Assembly (NCBI GenBank): GCA_965601475.1
Contig: OZ271832.1
Coordinates: forward strand, 5,580,001-5,644,000
DNA length: 64,000 bases
Source: JAWPMT01 sp965601475
Lineage (GTDB): Bacteria > Bacteroidota > Bacteroidia > Cytophagales > Cyclobacteriaceae
Reading direction: 5' to 3'
Shown: piece by piece, positions 7,450 to 14,702 of the stretch
How the letters are laid out: each line of letters starts with the position of its first letter
Position numbering within the stretch: position 1 is the first letter of the stretch
Notes under the pieces: generated by a model
Database searches by the model: none
What the model was told of the DNA's origin: nothing
Seen by the model: the letters and a program-made list of their open reading frames with translations, nothing else
Program-made: the position numbers and the translations under genes

Positions 7450-7662
7450 TTGTTCATTCTGTTTGTGATTGCCCTTCTGGTCAACAATTCAATCCTTCGA
7501 GCTTATATTGAAGAGGATGAAGATGAGAATAAGAGGTTATCCGCTGTTTTGGAGGAAGAGGCAATAGCGTATGAGGCCATTTCGATAAAGAGCGACTCAA
7601 TTAAGATGCTACTTACAAAGGTTCAAATCTTGACTACGGAAATAGACAAAGAATCTAAATGA
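7450..7662 (+). CDS. Small membrane-anchored protein (pair member 1)
   Basis: About 70 residues from TTG 7450; no ATG is available in frame. It has an N-terminal hydrophobic segment (FILFVIALLVNNSIL) and a strongly acidic, coiled-coil-like tail (EEDEDENKRL..VLEEEA, then KSDSIKMLLTKVQIL). The end resembles the next gene (DSIAILLVKIDSL), so the two look like tandem relatives. Its stop overlaps the next ATG by four bases (ATGA), which indicates co-transcription and coupled translation. No known family; function unknown. Confidence 0.5.
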   Translation: MFILFVIALLVNNSILRAYIEEDEDENKRLSAVLEEEAIAYEAISIKSDSIKMLLTKVQILTTEIDKESK

Positions 7663-7886
7663 GAGGACTATTTAGGTTTTTCGCTGTGTTGACTTTGATA
7701 GTCTTGTTGGTCTGGAATTATCAACTCAGGAGAGAGAGTAGATACTGGGCCGCTCAAAATTCTGAGCTAAAAGCCATTCTAGAGCCTTCGGATGATTTCT
7801 TGGAATCGATACGAAAAATGAAAGATGATAGTATAGCAATATTGCTGGTCAAGATTGATAGCCTGGAATCGATTCAATCCCCCTAA
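7659..7886 (+). CDS. Small membrane-anchored protein (pair member 2)
   Basis: A 75-residue protein from ATG 7659, overlapping the previous gene by ATGA. Residues 5-20 form one transmembrane segment (LFRFFAVLTLIVLLVW), followed by a basic patch (RRESRYW) and a helical tail with LEPSDDFLESIRKMKDDSIA. Its architecture matches pair member 1 and the protein at 3559. I know of no family. The overlapping arrangement of two related anchors suggests they act together, perhaps as a heteromeric membrane coiled coil; this is inference. Confidence 0.55.
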   Translation: MRGLFRFFAVLTLIVLLVWNYQLRRESRYWAAQNSELKAILEPSDDFLESIRKMKDDSIAILLVKIDSLESIQSP

Positions 7887-7979
7887 CTAATAGATGGAGA
7901 ACACAATGCGAAAAGAAAGACCTCTGGCACCGTCGAGGTGCATAGCAGCTTTATGTGGGATTTGCATTAGTAGGCACGG

Positions 7980-8603
7980 ATGATAGGACTAAATGAGATA
8001 AGAAATTACATCAGATCAGGAAGAGGGAAAACCTTTTCCTTTTTTGCATTGGATGAAGAAATATCAGAAATGCTAAACTCAAAGCTTCCCGATGAGTTTG
8101 CTCCTTACTCTTTGATCTACAGTATCCGAAATGATAGAAGGAAGATCTTTTCTTTTGAGCAGAGAAGTGTGAGTGATTTTGTCAAACTACGGATTGAGGG
8201 AGTATCGAGGTTTTATCTGAGAAGTCATGTGCTAACTGCCCATATTGCAGATCAAGAAACAGTTCCTTACGGGGCCCAGGGAGATTATCAAACCTATTTA
8301 ATGTACAATGGATTAATTGATCTACAACATGGAATAGTTAGAAACGGGAAGATAGAGCAGTCACATTTGGGTTTTATCGATAAGTACTTCAAAGCTGACG
8401 AACCGGAGGAGATTTATGATAATAAAGAATATCTGAAAATTTATAAGGGCTTTGTTAGAGCGTTAAAAAGTGTGTTGAAAGCGAAGAGCAAGCAAGTGTG
8501 GCTTGATGGTAGGGAATTCATCTCCAAGACAAATGATATGTCCGAAGGCTTTGCTTCTAAAATAAAGAGGAAAGAAATTCTGGCTAGTGTAGAAATCGCC
8601 TAG
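7980..8603 (+). CDS. Hypothetical protein, 207 residues
   Basis: A soluble 207-residue protein from ATG 7980, the largest unknown in the array. It opens with MIGLNEIRNYIRSGRGKTFS, has a middle with DFVKLRIEGVSRFYLRSHVL, and ends basic (KSVLKAKSKQVWLDGREF, KIKRKEIL). No signal peptide, membrane segment or known motif is visible. AT-rich like its neighbours. A short CTCGAGG-containing piece of R5 (about 7920-7940) lies upstream. Function unknown; its place among small orphan genes is the only clue. Confidence 0.6.
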   Translation: MIGLNEIRNYIRSGRGKTFSFFALDEEISEMLNSKLPDEFAPYSLIYSIRNDRRKIFSFEQRSVSDFVKLRIEGVSRFYLRSHVLTAHIADQETVPYGAQGDYQTYLMYNGLIDLQHGIVRNGKIEQSHLGFIDKYFKADEPEEIYDNKEYLKIYKGFVRALKSVLKAKSKQVWLDGREFISKTNDMSEGFASKIKRKEILASVEIA

Positions 8604-8671
8604 CGCTTTTTGGTACGCTCCTTACACTCGAAGGTAGATACAATCTATTGGGGTTTGTCCAGATGGAATAA

Positions 8672-9211
8672 ATGAGGAAATGTATTTGGATATTGATTCT
8701 GACAATCAGTTGCGACTTCGGCAGTGGGAGCAAGAGATATCATGAAAGTGGTGAGTTGCAGTCAGAGCTATTTGTCAAAGGATCTGATTCAATTCGGGTG
8801 CACTACAATCCGAATGGTGACACTTCGCTTTTCATGGTTTACAAAGGGGGAATTTTGAGGCTGCAGCAAAGATATTCTAATGGAAGACCTGTGATAAAAA
8901 GAGTGTTTCGGGACGAGGTACTTCAGGAGTATTCATATTACGAGAATGGGAATTTACATACTAGATCACAATACTTGAATAAGATCAAGCATGGGCTAGA
9001 AGAGACCTTTTACGAGAACGGCAGGCCAAGGACTTTGGCAAACTTTTCCAATGGAGCTCCAATAGGTATTTTCAAACAATACCATCCCAATGGTAGCATT
9101 CATATTATGACCGATAGTGTTGGTAATGGGATTACTTATATCTATGATTCCTTGGGGCGCCAAATTGATGCTCTTAGGTACGAGGATTTCGAATTGGTGA
9201 ATACCAACTAG
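8672..9211 (+). CDS. YwqK/MORN-repeat lipoprotein
   Basis: A 179-residue protein with a lipoprotein-type signal (MRKCIWILILTISC; lipobox cysteine about residue 14). It then has at least five toxin_YwqK/MORN-type repeats of the form YYENG.L..R..Y.NG (examples: YHESGELQSELF, YSNGRPVIKRVF, YYENGNLHTRSQYL, FYENGRPRTLANF, YHPNGSIHIM). Proteins of this repeat type are frequent beside polymorphic toxins and are often labelled antitoxins, though they are not all proven. It would be anchored in a membrane facing the periplasm. ATG start. Together with the Imm59-like gene it is the best sequence support for an interbacterial-defence theme in this island. Confidence 0.75.
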   Translation: MRKCIWILILTISCDFGSGSKRYHESGELQSELFVKGSDSIRVHYNPNGDTSLFMVYKGGILRLQQRYSNGRPVIKRVFRDEVLQEYSYYENGNLHTRSQYLNKIKHGLEETFYENGRPRTLANFSNGAPIGIFKQYHPNGSIHIMTDSVGNGITYIYDSLGRQIDALRYEDFELVNTN

Positions 9212-9300
9212 AGCGGACGCTTGCGCCACCTAGGGGTAACCAAATGAGACAGATTCGGATATAGTAAAACGGAAAAGATATAATAGAAATACTTATACAG

Positions 9301-9801
9301 ATGAAAGGTATTAAGCTGTCAATTTACTTCTTCTTTGTTTTATGTCTTTCAGTTGGCGTTGATGGACAAGGCATTAGTGAATCGGACAATTACAAATACT
9401 ACACTATAGTATCAAATCTTGATTACTCTGCCCCTTTGAAACAAAGAGTTCAAAGTGCTATAGAAGCTTATTGCCATGAAAACGGCAGAGCACCGGAGAC
9501 TGTTTCTGAGTTACTGGACTTTTGTTTTGCAGCAGAATATCATCCTAATGATATGGTTATTGACGGTTTTGCTATAGAACTGTTGCGGATCAAAGAAGAT
9601 TACAATGGATTCTACCTTGTGTATTTTATTGGTCCAGATCATTTGGATGACGATTGTGAAATAATCATGTCTCAAGAGGAAATTGATGAATTGGACTTTG
9701 AGAATTATATGTTTTTTGAAGGAGACATCGTTCTTGGGGGAATAGAAAATGAAGTGATCAACCTTTATAAAGAGAAATTTCTTTTGAAAAAAGGTAATTA
9801 G
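9301..9801 (+). CDS. Secreted hypothetical protein
   Basis: A 166-residue protein with a clear signal peptide (KLSIYFFFVLCLSVGVDGQG, cleavage likely around residue 23) and an acidic mature domain. Conserved-looking parts are AIEAYCHENGRAPETVSEL, which reads like a short helical repeat, and YFIGPDHLDDDCEIIMS. Two cysteine-containing segments could form a disulfide in the periplasm. No family is recognised. Repeat R2c starts 14 bases after its stop. A periplasmic immunity factor is possible, but unproven. Confidence 0.6.
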   Translation: MKGIKLSIYFFFVLCLSVGVDGQGISESDNYKYYTIVSNLDYSAPLKQRVQSAIEAYCHENGRAPETVSELLDFCFAAEYHPNDMVIDGFAIELLRIKEDYNGFYLVYFIGPDHLDDDCEIIMSQEEIDELDFENYMFFEGDIVLGGIENEVINLYKEKFLLKKGN

Positions 9802-9815
9802 TGTGGAATTGCATC

Positions 9816-9877
9816 CCGCTCTTCGACATGTTCTGAAAGGCATGTCGAAAGACAGATAAGTTGGGATTTGCAAACCC
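9816..9877. repeat. Palindromic repeat R2, copy c
   Basis: CTCTTCGACATGTTCTGAAA..CATGTCGAAAGACAGATAAG, close to copy a; the trailing hairpin reads GGGATTTGCAAACCC. Confidence 0.75.
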
Positions 9878-9914
9878 GGATTTAATATATGCGAGCACAC
9901 CTTGAGAAGGGGAG

Positions 9915-10425
9915 TCCTCTCGTTTCCTCGAGGTGACATGGGGTTTTGGAGGAGTAATGTTTTACGTAGGCACCAGCCAAAAGGGCCTTGTTCATTTTAG
10001 TGAAAGGAGGTAGCGATCAAGAAAAGCATAAAAATCTGTTTGAGTCCTTTCGAAGGTTAGTTTCGGTATGGGTGACATGGAATGGCCGAGTTTTTTTATG
10101 CCTTGAGCGCAAGGAAGTTTCACGTTAAGAAATGAACACAGCCTTGACTTTTGTCTGCTTTGGCGGTCCGCCGCTCGGTCAAGACAAAGCAGTAGCGAAT
10201 GTACCATCTTGCCCTCTACGAACCCATTTGGGTGTATTTTCTTAAGGGGAAAGTCTCTATCGTGTATTGTGGGCTAGACCCGTCATCAATACTCATTGCG
10301 GCTGTCACCCTGAGCCAGGTCGAAGGGTAGATCAGACGCTTGAATAGTTGCTTCTGTACTGTCTATGGTTCGATAGGCTCACCATGACAAGTCAGTCCCG
10401 ATAGCTATCGGGAGTTTTTTTGAGC
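9915..10425. repeat. Long repeat R5, copy c (type I, full)
   Basis: Full unit. Its central hairpin is CTGCTTTG (near 10155) with CAAAGCAG (near 10185), while copies a and d have CTACTTTTTG with CAAAACAGTAG: the arms changed together. The region 9802-11231 contains only R2, R5 and R7 sequence; I see no gene there. Confidence 0.8.
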
Positions 10426-10444
10426 TAACCATCCTACATGACAA

Positions 10445-10905
10445 GAAAGACCACTCGTTTCCTCGAGGTGACATGGGGGTTTTGGAGGAGTAATGTTTTA
10501 CGTAGGCACCAGCCAAAAGGGCCTTGTTCATTTTAGTGAAAGGAGGTAGCGATCAAGAAAAGCATAAAAATCTGTTTGAGTCCTTCGAAGGTTAGTTTCG
10601 GTATGGGAGACATGGAATGGACGAGTTTTTTTTATGCCTTGAGCGCAAGGAAGTTTCACGTTAAGAAATGAACACAACCTTGACTTTTTTGGCTACTTTT
10701 TGGCGGTCCGCCGCGCGGTCAAGACAAAACAGTAGCGAATGTATTTTTCATGCCCTCTAGGAACCCATTTGGGTGTATTTTCTTAAGGGGAAAGTCTCTA
10801 TCGTGCATTGTGGGCTAGACCCGTCATCAATACTCATTGCGGCTGTCACCCTGAGCCAGGTCGAAGGGTAGATCAGACGCTTTCATGGTTGTTTAGGCCT
10901 TGTAT
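10445..10905. repeat. Long repeat R5, copy d (type I, 3' truncated)
   Basis: Tandem with copy c, about 20 bases apart. It matches through the CCCATTTGGGTG palindrome and the first half of R4 (to GTAGATCAGACGCTT), then breaks into unrelated GC-rich sequence at about 10880-11035 before a CCCGATAGCTATCGGG palindrome. Confidence 0.75.
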
Positions 10906-11049
10906 TGTTCGATACAATCTTCGGCATCAACCTCAAGATTTGATTGTTTTTACCCGCTCTAGCCGCGGAGGCTGTTCCCGGGGCGCGTAGCCTTTTCCAG
11001 AGGAACGCGGCCGCGGCGATGAAAAGGAACCAATCCCGATAGCTATCGG

Positions 11050-11200
11050 GAGCCGGCGCTTCCTTCCACCAGCGCATAGCCTCTTCTTTCTGGGGATAGA
11101 GGGTGACCGGACGCTGAGTTATACAGCACTATCTTTGAAGAGTGTCGGATATATGGCGAGAAACTCAGAGTCCTCTGCGAGTGACGCTGAGCAGCATAAA
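11050..11200. repeat. Repeat R7, copy c
   Basis: Gene-upstream module nearly identical to copy b (5127-5287), here placed before the gene at 11232 rather than a copy of the 3173 gene. The same leader is therefore joined to different genes. Confidence 0.7.
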
Positions 11201-11231
11201 CCGCTAAAAATTCGGTGCAAGAAAATTCGAA

Positions 11232-11732
11232 GTGACAGTAAAAGCCCGAAGGAAATATCTTGATGAAATTCTGATCCAGACTTTTCTGGGGCATTTCATT
11301 CCATTGATTTTATTTTTTGTGCTTTTCGGAGCACAGAACAAGGAAGGTATATCCTTAGTAGTTTTTTTTGGATGGCTTCTATTCTTTGCGACGCCTACTT
11401 TCGTACTTTTTTATTACCACATGAAAAGTAGTATAGGAAGAAGGATTATTCTTCAGGGTGGTAGAGTTGAATATTTTGATGGAAATTCATTTCTGAAATT
11501 CACTTTTGATGAAATCAAAAGGATTGAATTGAATCTGTCGCCACCTTCATATGATAAGCGAGTGGACTATCTCTTTTTTGGAAGATACTTCTTCACTTCG
11601 TTTCATTTGAAGAGTGGCAAGGTAATTCATATATCCTGTCTCTTGCTGGATCGAGTACAAGACTACTTTCCTGAGACCTTAATTGAAAGGAAGAGAAGTG
11701 CTTTTCCGATAATAAGTAATTCCCCAAGCTAG
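11232..11732 (+). CDS. PH-like membrane protein
   Basis: About 166 residues from GTG 11232 (no ATG near). Two transmembrane segments (FIPLILFFVLFGA; GWLLFFATPTFVLFYYHM) are followed by a cytoplasmic beta-rich domain: IILQGGRVEYFDGNSFLKF, then FDEIKRIELNL and FHLKSGKVIHISCL. This arrangement resembles bacterial PH-domain membrane proteins. It ends one base before the next ATG, so the two are likely an operon. Repeat R7c lies upstream. The substrate or partner is unknown. Confidence 0.6.
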   Translation: MTVKARRKYLDEILIQTFLGHFIPLILFFVLFGAQNKEGISLVVFFGWLLFFATPTFVLFYYHMKSSIGRRIILQGGRVEYFDGNSFLKFTFDEIKRIELNLSPPSYDKRVDYLFFGRYFFTSFHLKSGKVIHISCLLLDRVQDYFPETLIERKRSAFPIISNSPS

Positions 11733-11733
11733 C

Positions 11734-12087
11734 ATGATTCAGAAACAATTAATTAATCGGAAAATGGATAGAAAAGCCTTACCGTATTTAATACTATTGA
11801 TTTTAATGGTTGGAGGAGTATCGCTAGGTTTTTTTGCCAGCCAAACGGAGAAGGCTGAAATTGCTGAATATGGACAAGAATCCACAGCTAAGATAATTAG
11901 GGTGTATACACAAAATACGAGAGGCAGAACTTGTGAATACAAGTACAATATCAATGGAGTAGATTATACAGGTCACGAAGGGTTTACCACTGAAGCAGTT
12001 AAGGTTGGGGATGTTTTCAAGATTTTGTATTCATCTAAGAATCCTCAATACAGTGAGATTTTTCTAGATACTCCGATTAATGAATGA
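11734..12087 (+). CDS. DUF3592-like membrane protein
   Basis: A 117-residue protein from ATG 11734; an ATG at 11764 would shorten it by ten residues. One transmembrane segment (YLILLILMVGGVSLGFFA) is followed by an external beta domain with AKIIRVYTQNTRGRTCEYK, YNINGVDYTGHEG and VGDVFKILYSSKNPQYSEI. This pattern (Y.Y.V.G..Y.G; G..V.V.Y.P.NP..S) resembles DUF3592-type proteins. It follows the PH-like gene with a one-base gap. It is the last gene of the array; repeats fill 12088-14086. Confidence 0.55.
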   Translation: MIQKQLINRKMDRKALPYLILLILMVGGVSLGFFASQTEKAEIAEYGQESTAKIIRVYTQNTRGRTCEYKYNINGVDYTGHEGFTTEAVKVGDVFKILYSSKNPQYSEIFLDTPINE

Positions 12088-12248
12088 AGACTGATGAAAA
12101 AATCACTTGTAACAAGTTTTATGATACTCGTTTCAAAGGGTGTCATATCAGAGTTACGTAAATGGAGGACGCTATAAAACAATTCTGACACGGACCGTAG
12201 CGGATTTGGACCTGCTACATTTTGACTGGACAGCAAGTAGAGTTCCGG

Positions 12249-12310
12249 CTCTTCGAGCCGTTCCACAAGGCATGTCGAAGGGATAGATAAAGAGGGATTT
12301 TGTATTCCCG
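12249..12310. repeat. Palindromic repeat R2, copy d (degenerate)
   Basis: GCTCTTCGAGCCGTTCCACA..GGCATGTCGAAGGGATAGAT, with a decayed left arm and a weak GGGATTTTGTATTCCC hairpin. Confidence 0.6.
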
Positions 12311-12335
12311 TGGTCAGAGCGTGCCGCGCTAAAAG

Positions 12336-12850
12336 AAAGACCTCTCGTGCCCTCGAGGGTGACATAGGGTTTTGGAGGAGTAATGTTTTACGTAGGTACC
12401 AGCCAGAAGGGCCTTGTTCATTTTAGTGAAAGGACGTAGCGATCAAGAAAAGCATAAAAATCTGTTTGAGTCCTTCCGAAGGTTCGTTTCGGTATGGGTG
12501 ACATGGAATGGACGAGTTTTTTTTATGCCTTGAGCGCAAGGAAGTTTCACGTTAAGAAATGAACACAGCCTTGACTTTTGTCTGCTTTGTGTCAAGACAA
12601 AGCAGTAGCGAATGTATTTTTCATGCCCTCTAGGAACCCATTTGGGTGTATTTTCTTAAGGGGAAAGTCTCTATCGTGTATTGTGGGCTAGACCCGTCAT
12701 CAATACTCATTGCGGCTGTCACCCTGAGCCAGGTCGAAGGGTAGATCAGACGCTTGAATAGTTGCTTCTGTACTGTCTATGGTTCGACAGGCTCACCATG
12801 ACAAACTCACCATGGAGGTCAGTCCCGATAGCTATCAGTAGTTTTTTGGG
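12336..12850. repeat. Long repeat R5, copy e (type I, full)
   Basis: Full unit. The central hairpin is perfect: CTGCTTTGT (12582-12590), loop GTCAAG, ACAAAGCAG (12597-12605). The 3' end has a duplicated CTCACCATG segment in R4 and a decayed palindrome CCCGATAGCTATCAG. Confidence 0.8.
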
Positions 12851-13029
12851 CTAACAATCCTACATGACAAGAAAGACCTCTCGCACCCTCGAGGTGACAT
12901 GCGGTTTTTGGGTGCTGTTTACTTGAAGGGCCAGCCCAGTCACCGGTGTTTATTGCAGCTTGTATTCCCTCAACGTCATCCTTCCGAAGATTTGGCAAGC
13001 TTCGATTGTAGACTGAAACCAGTTTTGAG

Positions 13030-13310
13030 AAGCCAGAAGGGCCTTGTTCATTTTAGTGAAAGGACGTCGCGATCAAGAAAAGCATAAAAATCTGTTTGAG
13101 TCCATTTGCAGGTTAGTTTGGGCTAGGGGAGTATAAAATGGACGAGTTTTTTTTATGCCTTGAGCGCAAGGAAGTTTCACGTTAAGAAATGAACACAGCC
13201 TTGACTTTTTTGGCTACTTTTTGTGTCAAGACAAAACAGTAGCGAATGTGCTTTTCATCGCCTAATGACCACTTCTCGGAGTATTTCGTGAAGAAAAGAA
13301 GACCACATAC
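13030..13310. repeat. Long repeat R5, copy f (type II end)
   Basis: Starts at AGAAGGGCCTTGTTCATTTT; a separate CTCGAGGTGACAT start lies at about 12877-12899 with unrelated sequence between. It ends in the same alternative 3' part as copy b (CTTCTCGGAGTATTTCGTGA) and runs into R3d and R6c. Confidence 0.75.
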
Positions 13311-13314
13311 CCAC

Positions 13315-13420
13315 TCGATTTGTCATGTCGAAGTGCAACGTGGGGAGTCATCTTCCCAGGAAAAGGGAAGCGGCCATTTGGCAGGAGACTTCTCGCTACA
13401 CTCGAAGTGACGTGGTTCTT
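13315..13420. repeat. Repeat R3, copy d
   Basis: Near-identical to copy c at 4741-4850 apart from a small deletion (TGTCGAAGTGCAACG) in the left part. Confidence 0.75.
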
Positions 13421-13471
13421 TTGCGGTCTTTGTCTGGTTCGACAGGCTCGCCATGACAAGTCAAGGAGTGG

Positions 13472-13684
13472 CTTTTTTGGCTAAGCGCGCTTTACAATTA
13501 AAAGGCCCCGAGTAGCCTCTTTTCTTGTCCTTGTGCCGGACGGGCACATACTTTTCCTTAGATGAAAAGTACGCAAAAATCAAGACAGAATAATGCTTCC
13601 ACGCATCCCGATAGCCATCGGGACCCCCGCACGCCCGCTATTCTGTCTGCCCAACGCGCTTCACTTCTTCGAAGTGGTTGGGGA
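13472..13684. repeat. Structured repeat R6, copy c
   Basis: Close to copy a (CATACTTTTC..GAAAAGTACG stem, GACAGAATA..TATTCTGTC stem, CCCGATAGCCATCGGG palindrome). With f and d it forms the second R5-II/R3/R6 composite. Confidence 0.8.
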
Positions 13685-13716
13685 GTCTTTTTGGTCTAAG
13701 GATGCTATATGAAAAG

Positions 13717-14015
13717 AAAGACCTCTCGATTCCTCGAGGTGACATAGGGTTTTAGAGTATGATGCGTTCCAAAGGCACCAGCCAGAAGGGCCTTGTTCAT
13801 TTTAGTGAAAGGACGTAGCGATCAAGAAAAGCATAAAAATCTGTTTGAGTCCTTCGAAGGTTAGTTTCGGTATGGGAGACATGGAATGGACGAGTTTTTT
13901 TTATGCCTTGAGCGCAAGGAAGTTTCACGTTAAGAAATGAACATAGCCTTGACTTCTTTGCTTACTTTCTTTGTCGAAGAAAGAAAGTAAGTGCCCGTCC
14001 GGCATGAGGACAAGA
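13717..14015. repeat. Long repeat R5, copy g joined to inverted R6 piece
   Basis: R5 up to GCCTTGACTTC, then the stem CTTACTTTCTT (13961-13971) with AAGAAAGTAAG (13981-13991), then GTGCCCGTCCGGCATGAGGA. That last part is the reverse complement of the R6 block TTGTGCCGGACGGGCAC, so the core hairpins of R5 and R6 belong to one family in opposite orientation. Confidence 0.7.
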
Positions 14016-14086
14016 GATTATTCTCGATATGGGCCACTACCCTCGAATTGCTATCGCGGTGTTGTCGGAAGCCGTTCAACGAAAGA

Positions 14087-14653
14087 CTAGAAACTCGTTT
14101 TCCACTTAATATTACAACCCAAACTGGGCTTCTGATCTGCGGCAATGGCTTCTCCCGCCAGCAATTGATTCATGGCGCTACGAAGGTCACGACCATCTAC
14201 AGGGATAGCATTGCCAGGTCTTGAACCGTCCAACTGACCCCGGTATACTAGACTCAACTCCTCATCAAACAGGTAGAAATCTGGTGTACAAGCAGCGTCA
14301 TAGGCCTTGGCGACCTCCTGGGATTCATCGTAAAGGTAGGGAAATCCAAAACGCAGTTCCTGTCCCAACTTCGTCATCTCCGTTGGGCCGTCCTGTGGGT
14401 AACCGATCACATCATTGCTGCTGATGGCGACGAGCTTGATGCCCCTGGACGGATACTCCTGGCCGAGCTTCACCAGCTCCTGCATGACGTGGATAACGAA
14501 AGGACAGTGATTACAGATGAACATGACAAGCGTACCCTTGTCGCCTTTGATGCCTTCAAGGGACTTCGCACCCATGCCGTCCATCGTATCTGGCAAAGTG
14601 AAGTCAGGGGCTTTGGTGCCCAGTGGAAGCATGTTGGAGGGTGTTCTTGCCAT
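14087..14653 (-). CDS. Thioredoxin-fold protein with CxxC
   Basis: 188 residues from ATG at 14653; further in-frame starts upstream would overlap the divergent gene. It is an AhpC/TSA-redoxin type protein: LPLGTKAPDFTLPDT at the N-terminus, a GTLVMFICNHCPF active site with Cys47 and Cys50, and CTPDFYLFDEE with the expected cis-proline. No signal peptide is visible, so it is probably cytoplasmic. This CNHCPF subgroup is common in Bacteroidota and is usually annotated as thioredoxin family or redoxin. It is likely a disulfide reductase or peroxidase; the substrate is unknown. It is divergent from the GMC oxidoreductase, with 49 bases between starts, so the two may share a control region. Confidence 0.85.
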   Translation of the reverse strand: MARTPSNMLPLGTKAPDFTLPDTMDGMGAKSLEGIKGDKGTLVMFICNHCPFVIHVMQELVKLGQEYPSRGIKLVAISSNDVIGYPQDGPTEMTKLGQELRFGFPYLYDESQEVAKAYDAACTPDFYLFDEELSLVYRGQLDGSRPGNAIPVDGRDLRSAMNQLLAGEAIAADQKPSLGCNIKWKTSF

Positions 14654-14702
14654 GAGTGCAATTTTGATTAGACTGCAAAGGTAATTGGCTATCTTCGATG
14701 TC

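Noticed and set aside
3852..13990. CRISPR array
   Set aside because: Repeats are 50-520 bp, irregularly spaced, and separated by genes; there are no 25-40 bp repeats with uniform spacers and no cas genes.
1..14086. Chromosomal integron with attC sites
   Set aside because: Small co-oriented genes and structured repeats suggest it, but the repeats lack the paired RYYYAAC / GTTRRRY core sites and no integrase gene is visible.
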